Below, piece by piece: positions 28,950 to 36,863 of a stretch of DNA of 64,000 nucleotides. A program made the translations under genes and the position numbers. The first letter of the stretch is position 1, and every line of letters starts with the position of its first letter. The notes under the pieces are model-generated. The model was not told the DNA's origin. It ran no database searches and saw only the letters and a program-made list of their open reading frames with translations. Source of the DNA: Arthrobacter sp. V1I9 (GTDB lineage: Bacteria; Actinomycetota; Actinomycetes; Actinomycetales; Micrococcaceae). The stretch is taken from assembly GCF_030817075.1 (NCBI RefSeq), contig NZ_JAUSYU010000001.1, positions 2,480,001 through 2,544,000 on the forward strand, given 5' to 3'.

Positions 28950-30533
28950 ATGAGCCACGATCTGACAACGACAGCGGGAAAGATCGCCGATTTCCGCGAC
29001 CGCCAGGCCCGTGCCGAACAGCCCTCCGGCCCCGAAGCAATCGAAAAGCAGCACGCCCGCGGCAAGAACACCGCCCGGGAGCGCATCGCCCTCCTGCTTG
29101 ATGTTGACTCCTTCGTGGAATTCGACGCCCTGGCCGTGCACCGCTCAACCGCCTTTGGCATGGAGAAGAAGAAGCCCCTGGGCGACGGCCTGGTCTCCGG
29201 TTACGGCACCGTGGACGGGCGCCCCGTAGCCGTCTACAGCCAGGACTTCTCCGTGTACGGCGGCTCCCTCAGCCAAGTCAACGGCGAAAAAATCGTCAAG
29301 GTCCAGGAATTCGCGCTCCGCAACGGCTGCCCTGTGGTCGGCATCCTCGACGGCGGCGGAGCCCGTATCCAGGAAGGCGTTGCATCGTTGGCCATGTTCG
29401 CGGACATCTTCCGCAACAACGTCCATGCCTCAGGTGTGGTGCCGCAGATTTCCCTGATCATGGGCCCCTCGGCCGGCGGCGCCGCGTACTCCCCCGCGCT
29501 TACCGACTACGTGGTGATGGTGGACAAGACCTCCCACATGTTCATCACCGGCCCAGACGTCATCAAGACTGTCACCGGCGAGGATGTGGACATGGAAACC
29601 CTGGGCGGCGCCCGCCAGCACAACTCCACCACCGGCACGTCCACGTACTTGGCTTCCGATGAAGCCGACGCCCTCGAGTTTGTCCGCGAACTGCTGGACT
29701 TCCTGCCCTCCAACAACCTCTCCGAGGCCCCCGTGCTGGACCACCAGCAGGAGCTGGAGGTCGACGACGACGACCTCGCCCTGGACACGCTGATCCCGGA
29801 TTCGGCCAACCAGCCCTACGACATGCGCAGCGTTGTTGAGCAGATCGTGGACGACGGCCACTTCCTCGAAATGCAGGCCCTTTACGCCCCCAACGTCATG
29901 ATCGGCTACGGCCGGGTGGAGGGGCACACGGTGGGCATTGTGGCCAACCAGCCCCTTCAGTTCGCCGGCACCCTGGACATCGCCGCATCGGAGAAAGCCG
30001 CCCGCTTTGTCCGCCACTGCGACGCCTTCAACATCCCCATCATCACCCTGGTTGACGTTCCCGGTTTCCTGCCCGGCAAGGACCAGGAATTCCAGGGCAT
30101 CATCCGCCGCGGAGCCAAGCTCCTGTACGCCTACGCCGAGGCCACCGTGCCCAAACTCACCGTCATCACCCGCAAGGCGTACGGCGGGGCCTACATTGTG
30201 ATGGGTTCAAAAAAGCTGGGCGCAGACCTGAACCTGGCATGGCCCACGGCGCAGATCGGCGTCATGGGGGCACAGGGCGCAGTCAACATCCTGTACCGCC
30301 GCGACCTTGCCGCAGTGGCCGAAGCCGGCGGGGACGTTGAAGCCCGGCGGGCTGAGGTCATCCAGCAGTACGAGGAAGAGCTGCTGAACCCGTACCAGGC
30401 CGCCGAACTGGGCTACGTTGACGCAGTCATCGCCCCCTCCGAAACCAGGACCCAGATCATCAAGGGCCTGCGCGCGCTCCGTGACAAACGCGCCAGCCTT
30501 CCCACCAAGAAGCATGGGAACATTCCGCTGTGA
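28950..30533 (+). CDS. accD: Acyl-CoA carboxylase carboxyltransferase (beta) subunit
   Basis: This 527-residue subunit moves the carboxyl group from carboxybiotin (on AccBC) to acetyl- or propionyl-CoA, giving malonyl- or methylmalonyl-CoA. It has the two crotonase-like halves of the AccD/PccB family. The N-terminal oxyanion region is [14 protein letters not shown]; the C-terminal half has [30 protein letters not shown] and [18 protein letters not shown] at 28950 follows GGAG at 7 nt. The accE gene overlaps its stop by 4 nt; the biotinylated subunit is encoded 10 kb away, with a matching operator. Preference for acetyl- or propionyl-CoA cannot be read here. Confidence 0.94.
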   Translation: MSHDLTTTAGKIADFRDRQARAEQPSGPEAIEKQHARGKNTARERIALLLDVDSFVEFDALAVHRSTAFGMEKKKPLGDGLVSGYGTVDGRPVAVYSQDFSVYGGSLSQVNGEKIVKVQEFALRNGCPVVGILDGGGARIQEGVASLAMFADIFRNNVHASGVVPQISLIMGPSAGGAAYSPALTDYVVMVDKTSHMFITGPDVIKTVTGEDVDMETLGGARQHNSTTGTSTYLASDEADALEFVRELLDFLPSNNLSEAPVLDHQQELEVDDDDLALDTLIPDSANQPYDMRSVVEQIVDDGHFLEMQALYAPNVMIGYGRVEGHTVGIVANQPLQFAGTLDIAASEKAARFVRHCDAFNIPIITLVDVPGFLPGKDQEFQGIIRRGAKLLYAYAEATVPKLTVITRKAYGGAYIVMGSKKLGADLNLAWPTAQIGVMGAQGAVNILYRRDLAAVAEAGGDVEARRAEVIQQYEEELLNPYQAAELGYVDAVIAPSETRTQIIKGLRALRDKRASLPTKKHGNIPL

Positions 30534-30766
30534 TCCCCAACCAGCCCACCAAAGAAGCCAACGCACCCGCTAAGCCGCTGCTCTCTGTTGTCAAAGGCCA
30601 GCCCACGGCCGAGGAACTGGCCGCACTCACCGCCGTCGTCCTCTCCCTGGGAGGTGCCGAACCTGCACTCGCCGACAAGCCATCGGTGCGCCACTGGGTG
30701 CGCCGGCAGCAGCTGCGGCTGGCCCCCACCCCCGGGCCGGGAGCGTGGAAGCGAAGCCGCGGCTGA
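30530..30766 (+). CDS. accE: Acyl-CoA carboxylase epsilon subunit
   Basis: This 78-residue protein is the small epsilon subunit found only in actinobacterial acyl-CoA carboxylases, where it stabilises or stimulates the alpha-beta complex. The family core is visible: [24 protein letters not shown], then W...R in [12 protein letters not shown] near residues 53-64. The N-terminal 15 residues are low complexity. GTG starts inside the accD stop (GTGA), a 4-nt overlap that fixes its expression to accD. Confidence 0.88.
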   Translation: MIPNQPTKEANAPAKPLLSVVKGQPTAEELAALTAVVLSLGGAEPALADKPSVRHWVRRQQLRLAPTPGPGAWKRSRG

Positions 30767-30811
30767 AAGCCTCCCCACCGGCTCCCAAATTTCGCTTTGC
30801 TCGACTTGGGG

Positions 30812-30861
30812 CCCTCGCCGGCGTGGGCCCGCGGCCAGGGAACCCTCGGCGGCGTGGGCCC
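30812..30861. repeat. 19-bp direct repeat upstream of the DUF885 gene
   Basis: CCCTCGCCGGCGTGGGCCC (30812-30830) recurs with one mismatch at 30843-30861 in the 130-bp gap between accE and the DUF885 gene. The function is unknown; it could simply be local duplication. Confidence 0.5.
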
Positions 30862-30896
30862 ACAACTTCACAATCCGGGGGGTTTAGTCTCGGAGA

Positions 30897-32582
30897 GTGA
30901 CTACAGACACTGCTCCTGCCGCCCGCCCGATAACCCGCATCGACGCCGTCGCGGACAGCTACACGGACACGCTTATCAGGCTTAATCCGTCCCTGGCCAC
31001 TACCCTTGGCGTCCCCGGACACGAGACCAAATTCCAGGACTTTTCCCCCGCCGGCCTCGCGGAAATCGCTGAAGCCGCACGAAAGGCCCTCACGGAACTT
31101 GAGGGACTCGAGCCCGAGGACGACGTCGACACCGTCACCCTCGACGCCATGCAGGAGCGGCTTGGCCTGCAGCTGCTGATCCACGCGTCCGGCTGGGATT
31201 ACGCGAACCTGAACAACATCGCCTCCCCCGCCCAGGACATCCGCTCCATCTTCGACCTGATGCCCACGGAGACGGAGCAGGACTGGCAGCACATCGCCGG
31301 CCGCGCATCGAACGTTCCAGGGGCCATCGGCGGTTATATGGAATCCCTGCGGCTTGCCCGGGACGCCGGCCGGGTTGCGGCTGCACGGCAGGTGAACATC
31401 GTTATTGAGCAGGCCACGAAGTATGCCGCCGAGGACGGCTTCTTCGCGAGGCTTTCGGCAGGAGCCGCCACGGCCGCCGGTCCCCTGCCCGCCGCCGTCC
31501 AGGAAAAGCTCGACGCCGGGGCTGCCGCCGCCCGAAGTGCCTACGCCAGGCTGGCAGAATTCCTCCGGACCGAGCTGCTGCCCGCCGCGCCCGAGAAGGA
31601 CGCCGTGGGCCGCGCCCGCTATGCGCTGGCCTCACGTTCCTTCCTCGGCGCAACCGTGGACCTGGAGGAAACCTACGCCTGGGGCGTGCAGGAACTCGAC
31701 CGTCTGATTGCCGAGCAGGAGCAGGTGGCGCACACCATCAAGGCCGGTGCCACCATCGCCGAGGCCAAGGACATCCTGAACAACGACCCCTCACGCCAAC
31801 TGAAGGGCAAAGAGGCATTGCGGGAGTGGATGCAGGAACTCTCGGACAAAGCGGTTGCTGAACTTGCCGGTGTCCATTTCGAAATCCCGGACGTCATGCG
31901 GACGCTCGAGTGCCTCATCGCGCCCACGGATGAGGGTGGTATTTACTACACCGGCCCCTCCGATGACTTCAGCCGCCCCGGCCGGATGTGGTGGTCCGTC
32001 CCGGCCGGTGAGGACACCTTCACCACCTGGGCCGAAACCACCACCGTCTTCCACGAAGGCGTCCCGGGCCACCACCTCCAGGTGGCCACTGCCACCTACC
32101 GCCGCGAACTGCTGAACACGTGGCGCAGGAACGTGTGCTGGACGTCCGGCCACGGCGAAGGCTGGGCCCTCTACGCCGAGAACCTGATGCAGGAACTGGG
32201 CTACCTGGACGATCCGGGCGACCACATGGGCATGCTGGACATGCAACGGATGCGCGCCGCCCGCGTGGTCTTCGACATTGGCGTCCACCTCGAACTCAGG
32301 GTCCCCGAACGCTGGGGCTCCGGCACCTGGACCCCGGACAAGGGCTACGAATTCCTGAAACAGAACCTGCCCATCAGCGAAGGACAGCTTAACTTCGAGT
32401 TTGCGCGCTACCTCGGCTGGCCGGGACAGGCCCCCTCCTACAAAGTGGGCCAGCGCCTCTGGGAACAGATCCGCGCAGAACTCGAAGCCCGCCCCGATTT
32501 CGACCTGAAGGAGTTCCACACCCGCGCCTTGAACGTCGGCTCAGTAGGACTGGACACCCTGAGGCGCGCGCTGATTGGCTGA
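30897..32582 (+). CDS. DUF885-family protein (putative metallopeptidase)
   Basis: The 561-residue protein is a DUF885 member. It carries HEGVPGHHLQ (His386, Glu387, His392/393), then a conserved TSGHGEGWALYAENLMQELG block, which together look like a zinc-peptidase site of the M32/thermolysin sort. No signal peptide is seen, so it should be cytoplasmic. The substrate is not known. It starts with GTG without a spaced ribosome site; TAGTCT (30885-30890) is exactly 6 nt upstream, suggesting a leaderless message. Its end is convergent with a thioredoxin-reductase-like gene. Confidence 0.88.
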   Translation: MTTDTAPAARPITRIDAVADSYTDTLIRLNPSLATTLGVPGHETKFQDFSPAGLAEIAEAARKALTELEGLEPEDDVDTVTLDAMQERLGLQLLIHASGWDYANLNNIASPAQDIRSIFDLMPTETEQDWQHIAGRASNVPGAIGGYMESLRLARDAGRVAAARQVNIVIEQATKYAAEDGFFARLSAGAATAAGPLPAAVQEKLDAGAAAARSAYARLAEFLRTELLPAAPEKDAVGRARYALASRSFLGATVDLEETYAWGVQELDRLIAEQEQVAHTIKAGATIAEAKDILNNDPSRQLKGKEALREWMQELSDKAVAELAGVHFEIPDVMRTLECLIAPTDEGGIYYTGPSDDFSRPGRMWWSVPAGEDTFTTWAETTTVFHEGVPGHHLQVATATYRRELLNTWRRNVCWTSGHGEGWALYAENLMQELGYLDDPGDHMGMLDMQRMRAARVVFDIGVHLELRVPERWGSGTWTPDKGYEFLKQNLPISEGQLNFEFARYLGWPGQAPSYKVGQRLWEQIRAELEARPDFDLKEFHTRALNVGSVGLDTLRRALIG

Positions 32583-32622
32583 TTGTGCTGGCAGCCGGTA
32601 TCCCCGGCGGAACTGGTGCCGC

Positions 32623-33597
32623 TCATCCTTTAACTGCTGCGGTCGCTGGGGTGGGGCCGAGCCTGCCTTCAACAGCCCACTGGGTTTCCTCTTCGATGAG
32701 GTCCGCGTTGATCCTTGCCCCAGCCATGACACCTTCGGCAGCCGCAGTGATCACCTGGGCCATCAGGTTGGAAACATTGCCCGCCGCGTACACGCCGGGG
32801 ACGTCCGTGGCACCCATGGGGTCGGTCCCAATAAAGCGTCCCGCGCCCGACGGGTGCACCTGGGACGTCAGCCCCAGCGATTCCAGGAGCGCGGACCTGG
32901 CCTCCATTCGCGTGCCGACCGCCAGCGCGCCTATGTGGAACGAGGTGCCTTGGCGGAGCGTGACCGCCTTGAGGACACCGTCCACAGCGTCAACGGAAGC
33001 CATGGGTCCGGCAACCACCGTGACGGACCGGGCAGCAAGCTTGTCCCATTCCTCATCAGTGGGTTCCACGGTGTCGTTCAGGAAGAGGGTGATATCGCTG
33101 GACCATTGCCTGAACAGCAGCGCCTGATGGACGGACAAAGGGCCCGTTCCCAGCACGCCGATGTGTTGCCCGCGGATTTCCCAGCCATGGCAGTAGGGGC
33201 AGTGCACAACACCCTTTCCCCATTGCTCCCGCAGCCCAGGGATGGGAGGCAGTTCGTCCGTCAAGCCGGTGGTGACGAGGAGTCGCCGGCCGGCGAACCG
33301 GCGGGCATCTTCGGTTACCACCTCGAAGCCATCAGGCGTGCGCCGCGCTGAAACAGCTTCGGCGTCGATAACCGTACCGCCATAGGAGAGCACCTCGTTC
33401 CGCCCGACGGACAGAAGGTCCGAGGGCGTCATTCCGTCCCTTGAAAGGAAGCCGTGCACTCCCGCAGCGGGTGCATTCCTTGGTGTTCCGGAATCTATGA
33501 CCAGCACCGAGCGGAGCGCCCGTGCCAAGGTCGTCGCCGCGCTGAGCCCTGCGGCACCTCCGCCAATAATTACGACGTCATACCCTTTGGTGTCCAT
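32623..33597 (-). CDS. Thioredoxin-reductase-like FAD/NAD(P) oxidoreductase
   Basis: The 324-residue protein has the FAD motif DVVIIGGGAAGLSAA, the redox-active pair in CPYCHG (about residue 132), a weak second NAD(P) motif (VLGTGPLSVHQA) and the closing PGVYAAGNVS segment. This is the low-molecular-weight thioredoxin-reductase fold, but CPYCHG and the poor second Rossmann motif set it apart from TrxB and nearer to bacillithiol/ferredoxin-type or stand-alone members. The start at 33595-33597 is chosen over an extension of 43 codons that crosses the operator. It is divergent from an XRE-cupin regulator. Confidence 0.88.
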   Translation of the reverse strand: MDTKGYDVVIIGGGAAGLSAATTLARALRSVLVIDSGTPRNAPAAGVHGFLSRDGMTPSDLLSVGRNEVLSYGGTVIDAEAVSARRTPDGFEVVTEDARRFAGRRLLVTTGLTDELPPIPGLREQWGKGVVHCPYCHGWEIRGQHIGVLGTGPLSVHQALLFRQWSSDITLFLNDTVEPTDEEWDKLAARSVTVVAGPMASVDAVDGVLKAVTLRQGTSFHIGALAVGTRMEARSALLESLGLTSQVHPSGAGRFIGTDPMGATDVPGVYAAGNVSNLMAQVITAAAEGVMAGARINADLIEEETQWAVEGRLGPTPATAAVKG

Positions 33598-33679
33598 GCT
33601 CTTTTGTCCTTCCTCGCGTTCTGTACCTTCGCCGCAAGCGTCCCCGGGGCGGTGACACCAGCCTCTACCACCCCAAGGA

Positions 33680-33711
33680 TTGCTGGCAATCTTATTTGCC
33701 AATATGGCAAA
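33680..33711. promoter_or_regulatory. Divergent operator of the XRE-cupin / oxidoreductase pair
   Basis: TTTGCCA-ATA-TGGCAAA (33695-33711) is a perfect inverted repeat 8 bp before the regulator ATG. A related half-symmetric TTGCTGGCAA (33680-33689) lies beside it. The two sites share the TTGCc/gGCAA halves, which suggests cooperative binding by the XRE protein to repress itself and perhaps the oxidoreductase. Confidence 0.6.
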
Positions 33712-33719
33712 ATAGTGGA

Positions 33720-34304
33720 ATGGCAACTGACTTGGACGACCTTCTCGGGGCGGTCGGCCCCCGGCTACGGGCGATCCGCACGGAGCGGAACCTCACCCTT
33801 GGCGACGTTTCCTCAGCCTCCGGGGTATCGGTGAGCACCCTTTCCCGCCTGGAATCCGGCCAGCGCCGGCCGAACCTCGAAATCCTGCTGCCTCTCGCGC
33901 GGCTGTACGGGGTTCCCCTCGATGACCTGGTGGGTGCCCCGCCCACCGGTGATCCGAGAATCCACCTGCGCCCCATAACCCATGCCGGCATGACGGCTGT
34001 TCCCCTGACCCGGCGCCCCGGCGGACTGCAGGCCTTCAAAATGGTGCTGACCGGCGATGCCCGCGGGGCTGAGCCGGATCCGCGCGTTCATGAAGGCTAC
34101 GAGTGGCTTTACATCCTCAACGGACGGCTGCGCCTGGTGCTGGGCGATAAGGATTTTGAACTTCGTGCCGGGGAAGCCGCGGAGTTCGACACCCACACGC
34201 CGCACTGGTTCGCGAGCGCCGACGGCAGGACCGTCGAGTTCATCAGCCTGTTTGGGCAGCAGGGCGAGCGGATGCACGTACGCGCGCGGCCCCGGCCAAC
34301 CTAG
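33720..34304 (+). CDS. XRE-family regulator with cupin sensor domain
   Basis: The 194-residue protein has an N-terminal Xre helix-turn-helix (about residues 14-70; LTLGDVSSASGVSVSTLSRLESGQ) and a C-terminal cupin barrel (about 110-185; RVHEGYEWLYILNGRLRLVLG then FDTHTPHWF). Such proteins sense a small molecule or redox state through the cupin. Partial metal-ligand positions are seen (H and E of HEGYE, H of THTPH). It is divergent from a thioredoxin-reductase-like gene and has palindromes at its start, so local control of that enzyme is inferred. Confidence 0.9.
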   Translation: MATDLDDLLGAVGPRLRAIRTERNLTLGDVSSASGVSVSTLSRLESGQRRPNLEILLPLARLYGVPLDDLVGAPPTGDPRIHLRPITHAGMTAVPLTRRPGGLQAFKMVLTGDARGAEPDPRVHEGYEWLYILNGRLRLVLGDKDFELRAGEAAEFDTHTPHWFASADGRTVEFISLFGQQGERMHVRARPRPT

Positions 34305-34479
34305 CCAAGGCGGTCCGCAGAAGCGAGATGTTAAGCACCTTCACCGGGGGAATAACTTCATAAAAGAGCAGAATACCGCTGTTTTTACGGGACCTACACC
34401 GTCCCTTCGTTCATGCGGGGCCGTAACATTTCTCAACATGCGTTCGCCGTGATAATGGGGTTGGCTTTAGCGTATTCGG

Positions 34480-35931
34480 GTGAGCACATCAACCCGCACC
34501 CCAGAATCCGCAGGAAGGACCGGCTTCCAGCTGCCCAAATGGGCTGGCTCGTTCGGCTTCCAGATCATCGCCGCCCTCATCGTAGGGCTCGGCCTCGGCC
34601 TGCTGGCCAAGTACACCGGCAGCACCAAAGCCAGCCCCAACGGCCTCGGCGCCACACTCCAGACCATCGGCTCCAGCTACGTATCGCTGCTGCAGACCGC
34701 CGTCGTCCCCCTGATCTTCACCGCCGTCGTCAGTTCCATCTCCAACCTGCGCCAGGTGTCCAACGCCGCCAAGCTGGCCTGGAACACGCTGCTGTGGTTC
34801 GCCATTACCTCCCTGATCTCCGTGCTGATCGGCATCGGCCTGGGCGTCCTCCTGCAGCCCGGCGCCAACACAGGCATCACCGGTCAGGGCGAAGCCCCCA
34901 GCAAGGTGGGTGACTGGTGGGCGTTCCTGATCGGACTGTTCCCCAAGAACTTCCTGGGCCTGGGTGCCAGCTCCACCGTTGCCGAATCCGGCGCCGTCAC
35001 CACCTCCGTCAGCTTCAATGTGCTCCAGATCCTGGTGATCGCCATCGCCGTAGGTGTTGCCGCGCTCAAGGTAGGCAAGGCCGCCGAGCCCTTCCTGAAC
35101 CTGAATGCCTCTGCCCTGGCCGTCATCCAGAAGGTCCTCTGGTGGATCATCCGCATCGCGCCGCTGGGTACCGTGGGCCTCATCGGCAACGCCGTCGCTG
35201 TCTACGGCTGGGACACCATCGGCTCGCTGGGCAAGTTCACCTTCGCCATCTACGTTGGCCTGGCCCTCGTACTCTTCGCGGTCTACCCCATCCTGGTCCG
35301 CACCCACGGACTGTCGGTCAAGCAGTACTTCTCCGGCGTCTGGCCCGCCGTCCAGCTGGCCTTCGTTTCCCGCTCCTCGGTGGGCACCCTGCCCCTGACC
35401 CAGCGCGTGACCGAACGCAGCCTGGGCGTGCCACGCGGCTACGCTTCCTTCGCCGTGCCGCTGGGCGCCACCACCAAGATGGACGGCTGCGCTGCCGTCT
35501 ACCCCGCCATCTCGGCCATCTTCGTGGCACAGTTCTTCGGCATCCAGCTCGACTTCAGCCAGTACCTGCTGATCGCACTGGTATCCGTCCTGGGCTCCGC
35601 GGCAACTGCCGGCACCACGGGCGCCGTCGTGATGCTCACGCTGACGCTGTCCACGCTGGGACTGCCGCTTGCCGGCGTGGGCCTGCTCCTGGCTATCGAC
35701 CCCATCCTGGACATGGGCCGCACCGCGGTGAACGTGGCCGGCCAGGCACTCGTCCCCACCATCGTCGCCAAGCGCCAGGGCATCCTGGACGAGGCCCTGT
35801 ACAACGCACCCCGCAACGGCACCCCGTTTGTTGACGACACTGTCGATGCCGCGGAAAACGCTGCTGACGCGCCGTCCGACGGGACCTCCACGGACACCAC
35901 AACGCGTGAACTGGCGGACGTGAAGGCCTAA
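34480..35931 (+). CDS. Dicarboxylate/amino acid:cation symporter (DAACS family)
   Basis: The 483-residue membrane protein is of the GltP/DctA family: eight or so helices plus two re-entrant loops. The serine-rich hairpin appears as SRSSVGTLPLT and the substrate-binding strip as GATTKMDGCA, AATAGTTGAV and DPILDMGRTAVNVAGQA. It should bring in glutamate, aspartate or C4-dicarboxylates with Na+ or H+. The C-terminal 40 residues are acidic and disordered. It begins GTG with TAGCGT exactly 6 nt upstream and no ribosome site, so the message is likely leaderless. A strong terminator follows. Confidence 0.93.
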   Translation: MSTSTRTPESAGRTGFQLPKWAGSFGFQIIAALIVGLGLGLLAKYTGSTKASPNGLGATLQTIGSSYVSLLQTAVVPLIFTAVVSSISNLRQVSNAAKLAWNTLLWFAITSLISVLIGIGLGVLLQPGANTGITGQGEAPSKVGDWWAFLIGLFPKNFLGLGASSTVAESGAVTTSVSFNVLQILVIAIAVGVAALKVGKAAEPFLNLNASALAVIQKVLWWIIRIAPLGTVGLIGNAVAVYGWDTIGSLGKFTFAIYVGLALVLFAVYPILVRTHGLSVKQYFSGVWPAVQLAFVSRSSVGTLPLTQRVTERSLGVPRGYASFAVPLGATTKMDGCAAVYPAISAIFVAQFFGIQLDFSQYLLIALVSVLGSAATAGTTGAVVMLTLTLSTLGLPLAGVGLLLAIDPILDMGRTAVNVAGQALVPTIVAKRQGILDEALYNAPRNGTPFVDDTVDAAENAADAPSDGTSTDTTTRELADVKA

Positions 35932-35956
35932 GGCCCGCTGCTCACCCTGCTGCACA

Positions 35957-35990
35957 AAGAAGCCCCCGGGAATTCTCCCGGGGGCTTCTT
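35957..35990 (+). terminator. Rho-independent terminator after the DAACS gene
   Basis: A 15-bp perfect stem (35957-35971 with 35976-35990) around a 4-nt loop is followed by TTCTTTT on the plus strand. It lies 26 bp beyond the stop codon. Confidence 0.9.
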
Positions 35991-36130
35991 TTGCGTGGGG
36001 GGAGGAACTTGTGCTGACATCTCCTGTCTACTGGATCCGTGGCATCACCAGCATCGCGGCTCAGGTTCTGGGAAGCTGTCCGGAACCTTTCATCTTCCTG
36101 TGAAAGTGAGCCCGCTGAAACTTGCCCAGG

Positions 36131-36151
36131 GTGCAAACTTGCACGTAGTGT
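36131..36151 (+). promoter_or_regulatory. TetR-gene promoter with palindromic operator
   Basis: GTGCAA-AC-TTGCAC (36131-36144) ends one base before TAGTGT (36146-36151), which is exactly 6 nt from the GTG start. The palindrome fills the promoter spacer, a normal place for a TetR repressor to bind its own gene and the co-transcribed MMPL transporter. Confidence 0.6.
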
Positions 36152-36157
36152 AAGAGG

Positions 36158-36844
36158 GTGTCAACTTCCACTGAGCCGGCAGCATCGGCGGCTGCCAGCC
36201 CGTCCCGGCGTGAGCTGAACAAGGCAGCGACCCGTCAGGCAATCACCGAGGCCGCCTTGTCGCTGCTGCGTAGCCGCGGTCCGGGAAACTTCACCGTGGA
36301 GGACATCGCGGATGCGGCCGGAATTTCGCGGCGCACCTTCTTCAACTACTTCGGCAGCACCGACGCCGCCCTCGCGTCAGTTACGCACGGATTCCTGGAC
36401 AACGCCATCCAGCAGTTCCGGCTCCGCCCGGCCGACGAACCAGTCATGGAATCGGCCCAGGCGGCCCTGATGGCCCTCGCGGACCCCATGACGGTAGCGC
36501 CGCTGGCCGAGCTCTTTACCCTCACCCAGCAGAGCAGCCTGATGTCCCACTCCGAACTGGAAGCCTGGGACCACTGCCGGGAACAAATCACGGCCGTGGC
36601 CCGGGAACGTGCGGCCGGAACGCCCAACGCTGCGGACGAACTCTACCTTCGCGCCTTCGCCGGCTCCGTGATCTCCTGCGGCAAGGCCGCCATGGAAGTC
36701 TGGTTTGCCCGCCGTGGCGCTGACCTTTCGCCGGCTTCCCTCGCCGAACTCCGTCAGCTGCTCATCGACGCCATGGCGCTCCTGGGTTCCGGCTTCACCA
36801 CAGCCCAACCGTCTTCTTCATCTTCCGACTCCCGTTCCTCCTGA
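36158..36844 (+). CDS. TetR-family transcriptional regulator
   Basis: The 228-residue protein has the TetR helix-turn-helix near residues 40-65 (VEDIADAAGISRRTFFNYFGS) and a ligand-binding C-terminal part with a low-complexity serine tail. It lies 19 bp before an MMPL transporter on the same strand, so it most likely represses that exporter until a ligand is bound. It begins GTG with a -10 hexamer 6 nt upstream and no ribosome site (leaderless). Confidence 0.92.
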   Translation: MSTSTEPAASAAASPSRRELNKAATRQAITEAALSLLRSRGPGNFTVEDIADAAGISRRTFFNYFGSTDAALASVTHGFLDNAIQQFRLRPADEPVMESAQAALMALADPMTVAPLAELFTLTQQSSLMSHSELEAWDHCREQITAVARERAAGTPNAADELYLRAFAGSVISCGKAAMEVWFARRGADLSPASLAELRQLLIDAMALLGSGFTTAQPSSSSSDSRSS

Positions 36845-36863
36845 TCAGATCGGTTTTCCCTTC

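Noticed and set aside
30812-30861. 19-bp direct repeats as target-site duplication of a mobile element
   Set aside because: Only 12 bp lie between them, with no transposase or inverted ends.
34489-35955. A 488-codon open frame opposite the DAACS transporter
   Set aside because: It is an antisense shadow of a high-GC gene; its protein is low-complexity (Gly, Asp, Gln) and has no family features.
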